A stretch of DNA of 64,000 nucleotides. Origin: Rubrobacter_A sp965214435 (GTDB lineage Bacteria; Actinomycetota; Rubrobacteria; Rubrobacterales; Rubrobacteraceae). Where the stretch lies: contig OZ243960.1 in assembly GCA_965214435.1 (NCBI GenBank), forward strand, positions 2,418,001 through 2,482,000. Direction: 5' to 3'. Position 1 is the first letter of the stretch. Each line of letters opens with the position of its first letter. The position numbers and the translations under genes are program-made. This document shows positions 56,227 through 64,000 of the stretch, piece after piece. Under the pieces are notes generated by a model. It did no database searches and had not been told where the DNA came from. It saw only the letters and a program-made list of their open reading frames with translations.

Positions 56227-56808
56227 ATGTCTGTGACGGGACCAGATTCTAAAAAGTTGAGCACCCCGGTTGGAGAGCGGGACCACCGCCGCGGGGCGGC
56301 CGGTGCGCCGGTCACGCTCGTCGAGTACGGCGACTACGAGTGCCCGGACTCTTTCAGGTCCTACCGGAGCGTGGGGGAGGTGCAAAGGCGTCTGCCCGAC
56401 CACCTACGCTACGTTTTCCGCAACTTCCCGCTCACGGAGAAGCATCCGCACGCCGGGCTGGCGGCCGAAGCCGCCGAGGCGGCCGCGTCCCAGGGGAGGT
56501 TCTGGGAAATGTACGGCATCCTCTTTGAGAACCAGCGGGCGCTAGAGGCCGACGACCTCCTCCGGTACGCGGAAGACCTGCGGCTGGACCGGGAAAGGTT
56601 CGAGAAGGAGTTGAAAAATGGGACGCACGCAGGGCGCGTTTGGGAAGACATCCGCAGCGGGCTCCGGAGTGGCGTCGGCGGGACCCCGACGTTGTTTATA
56701 AACGGTGTGCACCACACCGGTCCCTACGACCCGGACACGCTCGCGGAAGCCGTCGAGCGCGCCAGCGGAACAGGAGCCAGCGGTGCTGGTGAAACCGGGG
56801 CCGGATAG
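56227..56808 (+). CDS. DsbA-family protein with a single active-site Cys
   Basis: A 193-residue thioredoxin-fold protein. The motif normally CPxC is CPDS (C39), so only one Cys remains. VFRNFPLTEKHPHAGLAAEA and the cis-Pro loop GGTPTLFINGVHHTG match the family. No signal peptide is seen, although related domains act outside or on NhaA-type transporters. It may be a monothiol or glutathione-type redox protein. ATG follows AGGAGTAGGT. Its stop overlaps the permease GTG. Confidence 0.85.
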   Translation: MSVTGPDSKKLSTPVGERDHRRGAAGAPVTLVEYGDYECPDSFRSYRSVGEVQRRLPDHLRYVFRNFPLTEKHPHAGLAAEAAEAAASQGRFWEMYGILFENQRALEADDLLRYAEDLRLDRERFEKELKNGTHAGRVWEDIRSGLRSGVGGTPTLFINGVHHTGPYDPDTLAEAVERASGTGASGAGETGAG

Positions 56809-58079
56809 TGCAGGAGCGTTTGCAGCGGGTGCTCGGCACGCCGGAGGTGTTGTTTATCGGGATAAACGGTGTCGTCGGCGGCGGGATATTCTTGTTGCCG
56901 GGACAGGTCGCCCAACTGGCGGGGCCGTCAGCGGTATTCGTTTATCTAGCGGCGGGGGCTCTGGTCACCCTGATCGGGCTTTCCTACGCCGAAGCCGGAG
57001 CCATGTTCGACCGCACCGGCGGTCCGATAGTCTACACGCGGGAGGCGGTGGGCCGGACGGCGGGCTTTACGGTCGGCTGGATGATGTGGCTAACATACCT
57101 CGCCGGGTGGGCGGTGCTCGGCAACGGCTTTATCGGCTACCTGGCGGAGATCTACCCCGCGACTGAAGGCTACGGAGCAGTAATCATCGTCGCCATCGTC
57201 GCTCTGCTGTGTCTGCTGAACACGCTCGGCGTAAAGCTAAGTTCGGGCATCATACAGTTCTTTACGGTGGCAAAGCTTTTACCGCTCCTGCTCCTGATAA
57301 TCGTGGGCCTGGCTTTTACGGGCAACGTCACGCTAGAGGCTGTACCCTCCGGGACCGGCGGTTTTCTGGCTGCGGTGCTGGTCGTCATATTCGCCTACGG
57401 CGGCTTTGAGGGGGTGACCGTCCCGTCGGGGGAGATGGTAAACCCGCGGCGGGCCGTCGCCGTCGGGGTTCTGGGCACGCTCACCGGAGTGACCGTGTTC
57501 TACATGCTGATCCAGTACGCCGCCATGCGGCTGAAGCCGGACCTGGCCGAAACCGTGGGAAGCTCTACCTCGCCGCTAGCCTCCGTGGGAGAGGTTATGT
57601 TCGCCGGGGGGCTTGTGCTGCTTACCGTGGGGGCGCTCGTCTCTATCTTCGGCACCCAGAGCGGGGTAGCTTTGATCTCCCCGCGTAACCTATACTCGCT
57701 CTCGCGCGAAGGTATGCTGCCCGCTTTTCTATCCCGGACAAGCCAGCGTTTCTCGACCCCGGCCGTCGCCATCTGTGCGACGGGTACCCTGGTCGTGATC
57801 CTCGCCGTGAGCGGCACCTTTACCCAGCTACTACTTCTGAACGTCGCCGCCCGCCTCTACCAATACTTCATGGTCTGCCTGTCGGTCGCGATCCTGCGGT
57901 ACCGCCAACCGGACGCCCGGCGCCCCTTCCGACTGCCGCTAGGTATCACCATACCCGCGGTCGCCGCCGTGCTCTGTATCGGCCTCGTTACCCAACAACC
58001 GCCCGTCAACCTTCTCCTGGCGCTCGGTGCGCTCGCGGTGGGCCTCGTCTTGTACCTCGCGGGCCGGCAAAAGACCTAG
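56808..58079 (+). CDS. APC superfamily amino acid permease
   Basis: A 423-residue transporter with about 12 hydrophobic segments. The APC signature is GINGVVGGGIFLLPGQVAQL in helix 1, with FAYGGFEGVTVPSGEMVNPR in helix 6. VYTREAVGRTAGFTVGWMMW is also typical. GTG at 56808 shares its first base with the DsbA-like TAG, so the two are co-translated. Substrate unknown. Confidence 0.92.
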   Translation: MQERLQRVLGTPEVLFIGINGVVGGGIFLLPGQVAQLAGPSAVFVYLAAGALVTLIGLSYAEAGAMFDRTGGPIVYTREAVGRTAGFTVGWMMWLTYLAGWAVLGNGFIGYLAEIYPATEGYGAVIIVAIVALLCLLNTLGVKLSSGIIQFFTVAKLLPLLLLIIVGLAFTGNVTLEAVPSGTGGFLAAVLVVIFAYGGFEGVTVPSGEMVNPRRAVAVGVLGTLTGVTVFYMLIQYAAMRLKPDLAETVGSSTSPLASVGEVMFAGGLVLLTVGALVSIFGTQSGVALISPRNLYSLSREGMLPAFLSRTSQRFSTPAVAICATGTLVVILAVSGTFTQLLLLNVAARLYQYFMVCLSVAILRYRQPDARRPFRLPLGITIPAVAAVLCIGLVTQQPPVNLLLALGALAVGLVLYLAGRQKT

Positions 58080-58189
58080 TTCACTCTAGAGTCGGCCGTG
58101 CCGGGAAACAAAAGGTCGGGCTAACCTTCTTAGCGAATCTTAAAAAATATTCGTTTTAACCTACACGGTTACCCGGAGGGCTGTTAGAC

Positions 58190-59056
58190 TTGTTTTCTAT
58201 GAGACCAGGTAGGAGAAATTCTCGGGAAGGGCGAAAGTTCGGCCACGTGTACTTGTGGTCGATCGGGTTATTCATCGCCCTCATAGGCGGCATTGCTTTT
58301 CAAGAGTTCAAACTCGGCGCTATTGAGATGCCATGGTCGAACGACTCGTCAGAGGTTAGCAGGGTCTCGACCCCGGTTGTAGCTCAAGCGCCGGAGGTCG
58401 TGGAGGACCTCCAGGCAAAGGAGGAAGCAGAAGCGGCTAAAAAGGCCGCCGAGGAGAAAGCGGCAAAGGAAGAGGCTGAGAAAAAAGCCGAGGAAGAAGC
58501 TCAGGCTGAGAAAGAGGCCGCCGACAAGGAAGCTGCCGAAGATTCGGCCAAAGAAGGCGCGGCTACGGAGCAGGCGGTCGTGGACCAGGACGCATCGGCC
58601 ACGGTAAATTCACCGCCGCAGCCCCCGCCACCGGCGGACACGACCATGTATCTCACGGTCCCGAAGATGGGGCGGTATGAGGACCCGGTGACGAACACCC
58701 GCTCCCCGAGCGCTATCCACTACGGGGCGATCAAGCTGCCCGCGACCGGCTTTCCGTGGCAGGACAACGCGAATACCTATATCTCCGCCCACGTCCTCGG
58801 TTATCAGGGAACCGGCAGTTGGTTGCAGTTTGCGGACCTGCCGTACATGACCTACGGAGACATGATCTACCTGACCGACGCTAACGGCACGACTTACACC
58901 TACAAGGTCAGTGAGATCCTGACCGTAAGCCCGGGCGAAAACTGGGTAACAGCCCCGCAGGCCGACCGCAACATGGTCTCACTCCAGACCTGTGTCGGCC
59001 CGAACTACGAGTACCGGCTTATAGTCCGCGGCGACCGGGTAGACGTAAGCTACTAA
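58190..59056 (+). CDS. Class E-type sortase
   Basis: A 288-residue membrane-anchored transpeptidase. A basic N-terminus and membrane segment (about 24-44) lead to a Glu/Ala/Lys-rich coiled coil (about 72-125), a spacer through the wall. The catalytic domain has ISAHVLGYQG (His), SLQTCVGPNYEYRLIVRGD with C268 and the Arg. TTG at 58190 has GGAGGG 9 nt upstream; ATG 58199 is the alternative. No sorting-signal substrate is found in the window. Confidence 0.88.
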   Translation: MFSMRPGRRNSREGRKFGHVYLWSIGLFIALIGGIAFQEFKLGAIEMPWSNDSSEVSRVSTPVVAQAPEVVEDLQAKEEAEAAKKAAEEKAAKEEAEKKAEEEAQAEKEAADKEAAEDSAKEGAATEQAVVDQDASATVNSPPQPPPPADTTMYLTVPKMGRYEDPVTNTRSPSAIHYGAIKLPATGFPWQDNANTYISAHVLGYQGTGSWLQFADLPYMTYGDMIYLTDANGTTYTYKVSEILTVSPGENWVTAPQADRNMVSLQTCVGPNYEYRLIVRGDRVDVSY

Positions 59057-59086
59057 CCCGGCGAAGACTCTAAATAGTATGACCAC

Positions 59087-59116
59087 AGCGGCCCTTAACC
59101 GGGCCGCTAGTTTTTT
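59087..59116 (+). terminator. Intrinsic terminator after the sortase gene
   Basis: Stem AGCGGCCC (59087-59094) with GGGCCGCT (59101-59108), loop TTAACC, followed by AGTTTTTT. A clear rho-independent terminator. Confidence 0.92.
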
Positions 59117-59158
59117 GCGACTGATCTTTGCGACCGCTCGTAGCCTGATTATGTATGG

Positions 59159-59182
59159 CCGCCGTTTCCGGCGGTCTTTTTA
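59159..59182 (+). terminator. Second terminator 50 bp downstream
   Basis: Stem CCGCCG (59159-59164) with CGGCGG (59169-59174), tetraloop TTTC, then TCTTTTTATA. It stands just upstream of the NhaC gene, either as a back-up terminator or to end a short intergenic RNA. Confidence 0.75.
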
Positions 59183-59307
59183 TACGCTGAGCCAGGTTTC
59201 TAGAATGTGAGCCTCCTATGTAGTGGAGCATGTTTCTCTTTCTGTTAACATGCGTCTGGCGGCCTCTGCGGGTTCACGGGCGTGGCGATCTGGCTCTGGT
59301 GAAAAGG

Positions 59308-61344
59308 ATGTACGGTATGGGACGACGGAAGGTGACTGTACCCGGGGAAGTACGGTTTGCAGCGGGTTATTCGAGACTGTACTCCGGGCGATGGCTAATA
59401 GCCGGGGTACTACTCGCTTTCGCCGTACTACTCGCGTTTCTTCCCGGCATTTCTCGGGCGCAGGACGAGGGGGGCGGAGGGCTCACGCTGGACGCGCCGC
59501 AGGTCGTGCTCGATGGCATTCCGTTCAGTGTGGACGTTGAGGCTGACGGGGCGCCGCCGGACGGCAACACGGAGCTTGAAGTAGCCGGGAAGACTTACGA
59601 AGCGAGTTTCTCGGAAGGGACCGCCACGGTCGAGGACATAGTGGTGGACCAGACCGGGGAGGTCCCGATAGCCCTGGCCGCGGGGGGAGAGCAGGTCTCG
59701 GAGCAGACCGCGAACGCTATCCCGGGCTGGCTGTCTATCCTGCCGCCGCTGTTGGCTATAGGCATCGCGCTCGCCTTCCGGCAGGTGGTCGCCGCCCTGT
59801 TCTTCGGGATCTACCTGGGCGCGGTGCTCGCCTACGGGGTGTCGCTTTCGGGGTTGTGGTACGGGCTGCTCGATACCTTGCAAGTTTACGTTATAGAAGC
59901 GATAGCGCCGCCGGACGGTAGCACGGGGCACGCCTCGATCATCGTGTTCACCCTGATGATCGGGGGTATGGTCGGCATTATCTCCCGCAACGGCGGCACC
60001 CGGGGGATCGTTAACAAGATAGTGCCCTACGCCAGCAACCCCCGGCGGGGGCAAACGGCGACCGGGGCTCTCGGGATCGCCATTTTCTTCGATGACTACG
60101 CGAATACGCTCGTGGTGGGCAACACGATGCGCCCGATCACGGACCGGCTCAGAATCTCGCGCGAGAAGCTGGCCTACATCGTGGACTCGACCGCGGCCCC
60201 GGTGGCGACCATCGCGCTGGTTACGACCTGGATCGGCTTCCAGGTCGGGCTTATAGGGGATGCCGTGGGAGGCATCGAGGGCTTTAGCGAGTCGGCCTAC
60301 TCCATATTCTTGAACTCGATACCCTACGCGTTCTACCCGGTACTCGCCGTACTGTTCGTATTCGCCGTAGCCATTACGGGACGGGACTTCGGGCCGATGT
60401 ACAAGGCCGAGCGCCGGGCTCGGGAAGAAGGTCTGGTCTTGCGCGAGGGCGCCGACGTGGACCCGTCGGCTGGTAAAGACGACATGGAGGCCGAGGAGGA
60501 CGTCCCGGCTAGAGCGCTAAACGCCATCGTGCCGATCGTGGTGCTCGTCGGCGTGGCGCTCGGCGGGTTGTTCGTCACCGGCGAGGGGTCTTCGGTGCGG
60601 GAGATTATCGGCAGCGCGGACGCGTTCTCGTCTCTTGTCTGGGGTTCGTTGCTGAGCGTGATCGTGGCGGTCCTGCTATCCGTGGGGCAGCGGATACTCT
60701 CTCTGGGCGAGGCGATGGCCGCCTGGTACGCCGGGCTCCGGACGATGCTGTTCGTGATGGTTATTCTAGTCCTAGCGTGGGCACTATCCGGGGTGACGGA
60801 CGTGCTGCACACGGGAGATTACCTGGTGTCGGTGCTCGGTGAGAGCGTACCGCCGGCGTTGATACCGGCCCTCATCTTCCTGGTCGCCGCCGCGACGGCC
60901 TTCTCTACCGGCACGAGCTGGGGCACGATGGGTATCCTGATACCGCTGACCGTCCCGCTGACCTGGGCGGTTTTGCAGGCAAACGGGATGGCTACCCCGG
61001 ACAATTATTACATCATGTACGCCTCGGTCTCGACGGTTCTGGCCGGCGCGGTGTGGGGCGACCACTGCTCCCCGATCTCCGACACGACGATCATCTCCTC
61101 GATGGCCTCCAACTGTGACCACATCGACCATGTTCGCACCCAGATACCGTACGCCTTGTTCACCGGCGGTATCGCGCTCGCGCTCGGACTGATTCCGGTC
61201 GGTTTCGGGGTGCCGTGGTGGATAGCGATGCCGGTCAGCGCCGCAGCCGCCATTGCCGGGCTGATCTTCCTGGGCAAGAAAGTAACGGAGCCCGCCGGGG
61301 ACCAGGCCGCGGAGAAGTCAGCTACCGTAGAGCGGGTTCAGTAA
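59308..61344 (+). CDS. NhaC-family Na+/H+ antiporter with N-terminal secreted domain
   Basis: About 678 residues. A signal-anchor (hydrophobic near residues 22-42 of this start) is followed by a 100-residue extracellular beta-rich domain (LTLDAPQVVLDGIPFSVDVE), then about 12 membrane segments. IAIFFDDYANTLVVGNTMRP and the late STGTSWGTMGILIPLTVPL and WGDHCSPISDTTIISS segments are NhaC family features. ATG 59308 (MYGMGRRK) has AAAGG before it; an earlier ATG at 59230 is possible. Sodium/proton exchange is inferred; an amino acid exchanger is possible in this family. Confidence 0.87.
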   Translation: MYGMGRRKVTVPGEVRFAAGYSRLYSGRWLIAGVLLAFAVLLAFLPGISRAQDEGGGGLTLDAPQVVLDGIPFSVDVEADGAPPDGNTELEVAGKTYEASFSEGTATVEDIVVDQTGEVPIALAAGGEQVSEQTANAIPGWLSILPPLLAIGIALAFRQVVAALFFGIYLGAVLAYGVSLSGLWYGLLDTLQVYVIEAIAPPDGSTGHASIIVFTLMIGGMVGIISRNGGTRGIVNKIVPYASNPRRGQTATGALGIAIFFDDYANTLVVGNTMRPITDRLRISREKLAYIVDSTAAPVATIALVTTWIGFQVGLIGDAVGGIEGFSESAYSIFLNSIPYAFYPVLAVLFVFAVAITGRDFGPMYKAERRAREEGLVLREGADVDPSAGKDDMEAEEDVPARALNAIVPIVVLVGVALGGLFVTGEGSSVREIIGSADAFSSLVWGSLLSVIVAVLLSVGQRILSLGEAMAAWYAGLRTMLFVMVILVLAWALSGVTDVLHTGDYLVSVLGESVPPALIPALIFLVAAATAFSTGTSWGTMGILIPLTVPLTWAVLQANGMATPDNYYIMYASVSTVLAGAVWGDHCSPISDTTIISSMASNCDHIDHVRTQIPYALFTGGIALALGLIPVGFGVPWWIAMPVSAAAAIAGLIFLGKKVTEPAGDQAAEKSATVERVQ

Positions 61345-61529
61345 GAAGGTATACCAAGATGGGTGGACTGACCCTTATAGCGTCAATCCTACAATAGACA
61401 ATAGCGAGACCCTGGAGTATATGAAGTGGGCCATCCACATGGTTGCCTGGCTCCTCCGTTGGCAGGAAACAAGGTGGTGAAGTTACCGGATGTCTACAAT
61501 TACTGGCTAGGTTCCTATATCCCTCGTTT

Positions 61530-62096
61530 TTAGTCCCACCTGGCGCGTCCGGGTGCTTTGTAGTTCGCGAATCGGTCTAACAGCGACGCTGGCTCCGTGT
61601 CGTGGAGGATCATGTCGCGGTGGTAATCTTTTAGAAATCCTCTACCCACCATGTGGTCCAGGAACGCCACGAGCGGGTCGAAGTAGCCTGCAACGTCCAG
61701 CAGACCGCAGGGTTTGTCGTGCTCTCCAAGTTGCGCCCAGGTAAAGACCTCGAAAAATTCCTCCATCGTGCCGGTGCCGCCCGGCAGCGCTATAAAGCCG
61801 TCGGATAACTCGGCCATTAGCGCCTTGCGCTCGTGCATCGAACCGACCACGTGCAGTTCGGTTAGTCCTCCGTGCGATATTTCCTTGTGCACGAGCCCTT
61901 CCGGGATAACCCCGACTACCTCGCCGCCGGCTCCGAGCGCGCTGTCCGCGACCGCTCCCATCAGGCCGACGCTCGCGCCGCCGTAGACCAGCGTGATTTC
62001 TGCCTCGACGAGCGCCCGGCCGAGTTCGCGGGCACCCTTTTCGTAAGCCGGGTCAGCGCCCGAGCTGGAGCCGCAGAAGACGCAGAGATTCTTCAA
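61530..62096 (-). CDS. LOG family nucleoside-monophosphate phosphoribohydrolase-like
   Basis: A 188-residue TIGR00730/LOG protein: LCVFCGSSSGADPAYEKGAR, LVYGGASVGLMGAVAD, MHERKALMAELSDGFIALPG and PGGTGTMEEFFEVFTWAQLG, including the PGGxGT motif. Members release free bases from nucleoside 5'-monophosphates (cytokinin activation in plants); the bacterial role is often unknown. It is the last gene of the minus-strand operon. The 185 bp beyond it shows no gene. Confidence 0.92.
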   Translation of the reverse strand: MKNLCVFCGSSSGADPAYEKGARELGRALVEAEITLVYGGASVGLMGAVADSALGAGGEVVGVIPEGLVHKEISHGGLTELHVVGSMHERKALMAELSDGFIALPGGTGTMEEFFEVFTWAQLGEHDKPCGLLDVAGYFDPLVAFLDHMVGRGFLKDYHRDMILHDTEPASLLDRFANYKAPGRARWD

Positions 62097-62101
62097 GGGG
62101 C

Positions 62102-62359
62102 TTACTGTGGCTCGTAGACGTCGTAGAGGATGGGTTCGATGCCGTCCTCCCCGACGCCGGAGCGGTACTGGATATAGCGGGCGCGCTGGAGGTAGGCGAG
62201 GGCGGTTCTCACCCTACCTTCAAGGGCGGGGATTTCGTCGGAGATCTCCTCCAGACGCGGGGAGTCCAGGATCACGTCGTCCTCGTCGTTGTCCTGCCAC
62301 AGCTCCCAGAGCTTGCGCCAGAGGGCTTCGTTCTCGGGGGGAAGCGCTTCTCTTTCCAT
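62102..62359 (-). CDS. Hypothetical small protein
   Basis: An 85-residue acidic protein (EDDVILDSPRLEEISDEIPA) with a helical ALEGRVRTALAYLQRARYIQ region, resembling a winged-helix fold by eye but with no family match. Its ATG shares bases with the stop of the upstream mog gene (TAATG). It lies 5 bp before the LOG gene. Confidence 0.7.
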   Translation of the reverse strand: MEREALPPENEALWRKLWELWQDNDEDDVILDSPRLEEISDEIPALEGRVRTALAYLQRARYIQYRSGVGEDGIEPILYDVYEPQ

Positions 62360-62889
62360 TACTCGGCGTGCTTTCTAAGCTCGAACACCACGTGAGCTAT
62401 CTCGGGGACCAGAAGCTTCTCCATCGCGAGTCGGACGGCGTTGCTGGAACCGGGGAGGCTCGCCACGAACTTCGCGCCCGCCGGGACGTTGATTACGCCG
62501 GCGGTCGCCCGGCTCAGGAAGGCGGCGGCCCCGATCTCCTCGTAAGAGAGCATCCGGAAGATCTCTCCAAACCCGTCTAGCGGCCGGTCTATCGTGCGGC
62601 TTACGACCTCGTAAGTCGAGTCCCGGGCCGAGACGCCGGTCCCCCCGGTGGTAATGACCGCGTCCACGTCCTCCCGGTCGAGCATCTCCACGAGCGCCGT
62701 TTGTATGCTTTCCGGATCATCCTCCACCAGCCGCCGGTCTACGGTCTCGTGGCTGGCGCTTTCCAACGACTCCTGGATGGTGTCGCCCCCGGTGTCGTTC
62801 TCCGGGGTGCGGCTGTCGCTCACGGTCAGGACCGCTACCCGCACGTGATCCGGGGCCGACTCCCGGTGTTGCTGGACGCTCTCGCTCAA
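62359..62889 (-). CDS. Molybdopterin adenylyltransferase/MoaB-type protein
   Basis: A 176-residue MogA/MoaB-like protein: VAVLTVSDSRTPENDTGGDT, DAVITTGGTGVSARDSTYEV (the GGTG nucleotide loop) and SLPGSSNAVRLAMEKLLVPE. It acts on molybdopterin in cofactor assembly. The MogA versus MoaB choice cannot be made by eye. It overlaps the MBL gene by 4 bp and the small hypothetical gene by a few bases. Confidence 0.92.
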   Translation of the reverse strand: MSESVQQHRESAPDHVRVAVLTVSDSRTPENDTGGDTIQESLESASHETVDRRLVEDDPESIQTALVEMLDREDVDAVITTGGTGVSARDSTYEVVSRTIDRPLDGFGEIFRMLSYEEIGAAAFLSRATAGVINVPAGAKFVASLPGSSNAVRLAMEKLLVPEIAHVVFELRKHAE

Positions 62890-63524
62890 AATAGTCCTCC
62901 CTGAAGGAACGGGTTCATCTCGCGCTCCCGGCCGATGGTCGTCTCCGGGCCGTGACCGGGATAAACCAGCGTGTCGTCCGGCAGCGGGAGCAGCTTCTCC
63001 TCGATGCTGTGCATGAGGACCTCCATGCTGCCGCCCGGCAAGTCTACCCGCCCGACGCTCCCGGCAAAAAGCGCGTCGCCGGAGATCACCAACCCCTCAT
63101 CCCGCACGTAGAACGCCAGATGCCCCGGCGCGTGCCCCGGCGTGTAGAGCGACTCTAGCCGTAACCCACCGACCTCTACTACCTCGCCGTCTTGTATGTA
63201 GCCGTCTACCGCCGGGACTTTCCCGAACTTCATGCCCATCATCATGGCCTGGGTCGGGAGCTGCTTTAGCATCGGCTCGGCCTCCCGGTGGATCCAGACC
63301 GGACAGCCGTACTCCTCGACGAGGGTGACAACCGCCCCGACATGGTCGATGTGGGCGTGGGTCAGGATTATGGAGCTTATCTGAAGCTTTGTCTGCTCGA
63401 CCTGCAACGATATACGGGCCGCTTCGTCGCCGGGGTCGATCAGTGCCCCCACACCCGTAGCCTCGTCCCCGACCACATAACAATTTTCCTGGAACGGCCC
63501 GACGGTAATGCTCTTTAGTATCAC
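62886..63524 (-). CDS. MBL-fold metallo-hydrolase (glyoxalase II-like)
   Basis: A 212-residue enzyme starting at GTG 63524 (ILKSITVGPFQENCYVVGDE) with AGGAGGC upstream; a longer frame to 63659 is a shadow of pepA. ILTHAHIDHVGAVVTL carries the HxHxDH zinc motif, and LESLYTPGHAPGHLAFYV and VYPGHGPETTIGREREMN hold further ligands. Likely hydrolyses thioesters such as S-lactoylglutathione or a related thiol. Overlaps pepA (GTGA) and mog (4 bp). Confidence 0.92.
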   Translation of the reverse strand: MILKSITVGPFQENCYVVGDEATGVGALIDPGDEAARISLQVEQTKLQISSIILTHAHIDHVGAVVTLVEEYGCPVWIHREAEPMLKQLPTQAMMMGMKFGKVPAVDGYIQDGEVVEVGGLRLESLYTPGHAPGHLAFYVRDEGLVISGDALFAGSVGRVDLPGGSMEVLMHSIEEKLLPLPDDTLVYPGHGPETTIGREREMNPFLQGGLF

Positions 63525-64000
63525 CGCGCCTCCTGGCTCTCGGCCCTGGCCCGGAGGAACTCGACCAGTAGCCGGGCTGGGGCTCCGGTTGCGCCTTTTG
63601 GTGTGTAGGAGTTCTTCGAGGCCCCCCAGGCGGTGCCGGCGATGTCGAGGTGCGCCCAAGGGAAGTCGGCGAACTCCTTGAGGAAAGCGCCGGCGGTCAG
63701 GGCTCCGGCCCCGCGGCCACCGGCGTTCTTTATGTCGGCGGTCTCGCCTCTTATCTGCTCGGTGTAGTCGTCGAAGAGCGGGAGCGGCCAGGCGCGCTCG
63801 CCGGTCGCCTCGCCGGCCGTCTGGACCTCGGCTATAAGGTCATCGTCGTTCCCCATAAGGCCGGAAGCTCCTTTGCCGAGTGCTATGACGCACGCGCCGG
63901 TCAGGGTGGCGCAGTCTATGACGGCGGCGGGTTCGTAGCGTTTCGCGTAGGAAAGGGCGTCGGCCAGGATCAGGCGTCCCTCCGCGTCCGTCGTGATAAT
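63521..64000 (-). CDS. pepA: Leucyl aminopeptidase, C-terminal part (partial)
   Basis: The frame is open from the window edge to the TGA at 63521. It opens with TTDAEGRLILADALSYAKRY, the M17 signature region (usually NTDAEGRL), then CATLTGACVIALGKGASGLMGN and DIAGTAW near the end. M17 enzymes are two-zinc cytosolic aminopeptidases. The N-terminal half lies beyond 64000. It is the first visible gene of the overlapping minus-strand operon. Confidence 0.92.
   Translation of the reverse strand: MITTDAEGRLILADALSYAKRYEPAAVIDCATLTGACVIALGKGASGLMGNDDDLIAEVQTAGEATGERAWPLPLFDDYTEQIRGETADIKNAGGRGAGALTAGAFLKEFADFPWAHLDIAGTAWGASKNSYTPKGATGAPARLLVEFLRARAESQEAR

Overview
This 64 kb window is a dense, GC-rich bacterial chromosome segment with many GTG and TTG starts, frequent 1-8 bp gene overlaps and no mobile elements, tRNAs, rRNAs or CRISPR arrays that I could see. 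Gene content (class E sortase, a sulfhydrylase-type methionine pathway, hisZ with a short hisG, two NDH-2 enzymes) suggests a deep-branching Actinomycetota, most like Rubrobacter. That placement is inference from family resemblance and composition.

Layout. 1-6.1 kb, minus strand: a four-gene surface-polysaccharide operon, namely a polyprenol-phosphate sugar synthase, a GtrA-like membrane protein, a BcsA-like glycosyltransferase carrying a C-terminal GAF domain, and a GT-C glycosyltransferase fused to a GH8 glycanase that runs off the left edge. A 630 bp spacer with a minus-strand terminator and three AACGTT palindromes separates it from a sugar-phosphate nucleotidyltransferase gene. 7.8-14.5 kb: inorganic pyrophosphatase, a decayed acetate kinase/phosphoketolase pair, an intact bacterial-type prolyl-tRNA synthetase, and a second, archaeal-type synthetase interrupted by one in-frame amber codon. 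14.5-20.6 kb: a SAM riboswitch followed by metX-metY-lysC-hom-asd, a complete aspartate-to-homocysteine route. 20.6-30.9 kb: acetyltransferase, lytic transglycosylase, FmdB zinc ribbon, DNA polymerase III alpha, an aminotransferase with a DUF7002-like protein and two overlapping small ORFs, msrB and an M32 carboxypeptidase. 31-34.6 kb: NDH-2, membrane proteins and PurU. 34.8-40.3 kb: hisZ-hisG-hisD-(GNAT)-hisB-hisH-hisA. 40.4-64 kb: hydrolases, a CAP protein with C-terminal repeats, a class A PBP, malic enzyme, a MOSC protein, a ferredoxin-like protein with a Cys-to-His change, a second NDH-2, an ABC exporter, a DsbA-like protein overlapping an APC permease, a class E sortase, an NhaC-type antiporter, and a minus-strand pepA/MBL/mog/LOG operon that runs off the right edge.

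The most unusual parts are the two fusion enzymes of the polysaccharide operon (GT-C+GH8 and GT2+GAF) with their structured leader, the decaying xfp/ackA and duplicate proS genes, nested inverted repeats upstream of fmdB, overlapping small ORFs beside a DUF7002-like gene, and the Cys3His ferredoxin. No database search was possible, so family names rest on motif and sequence recognition.
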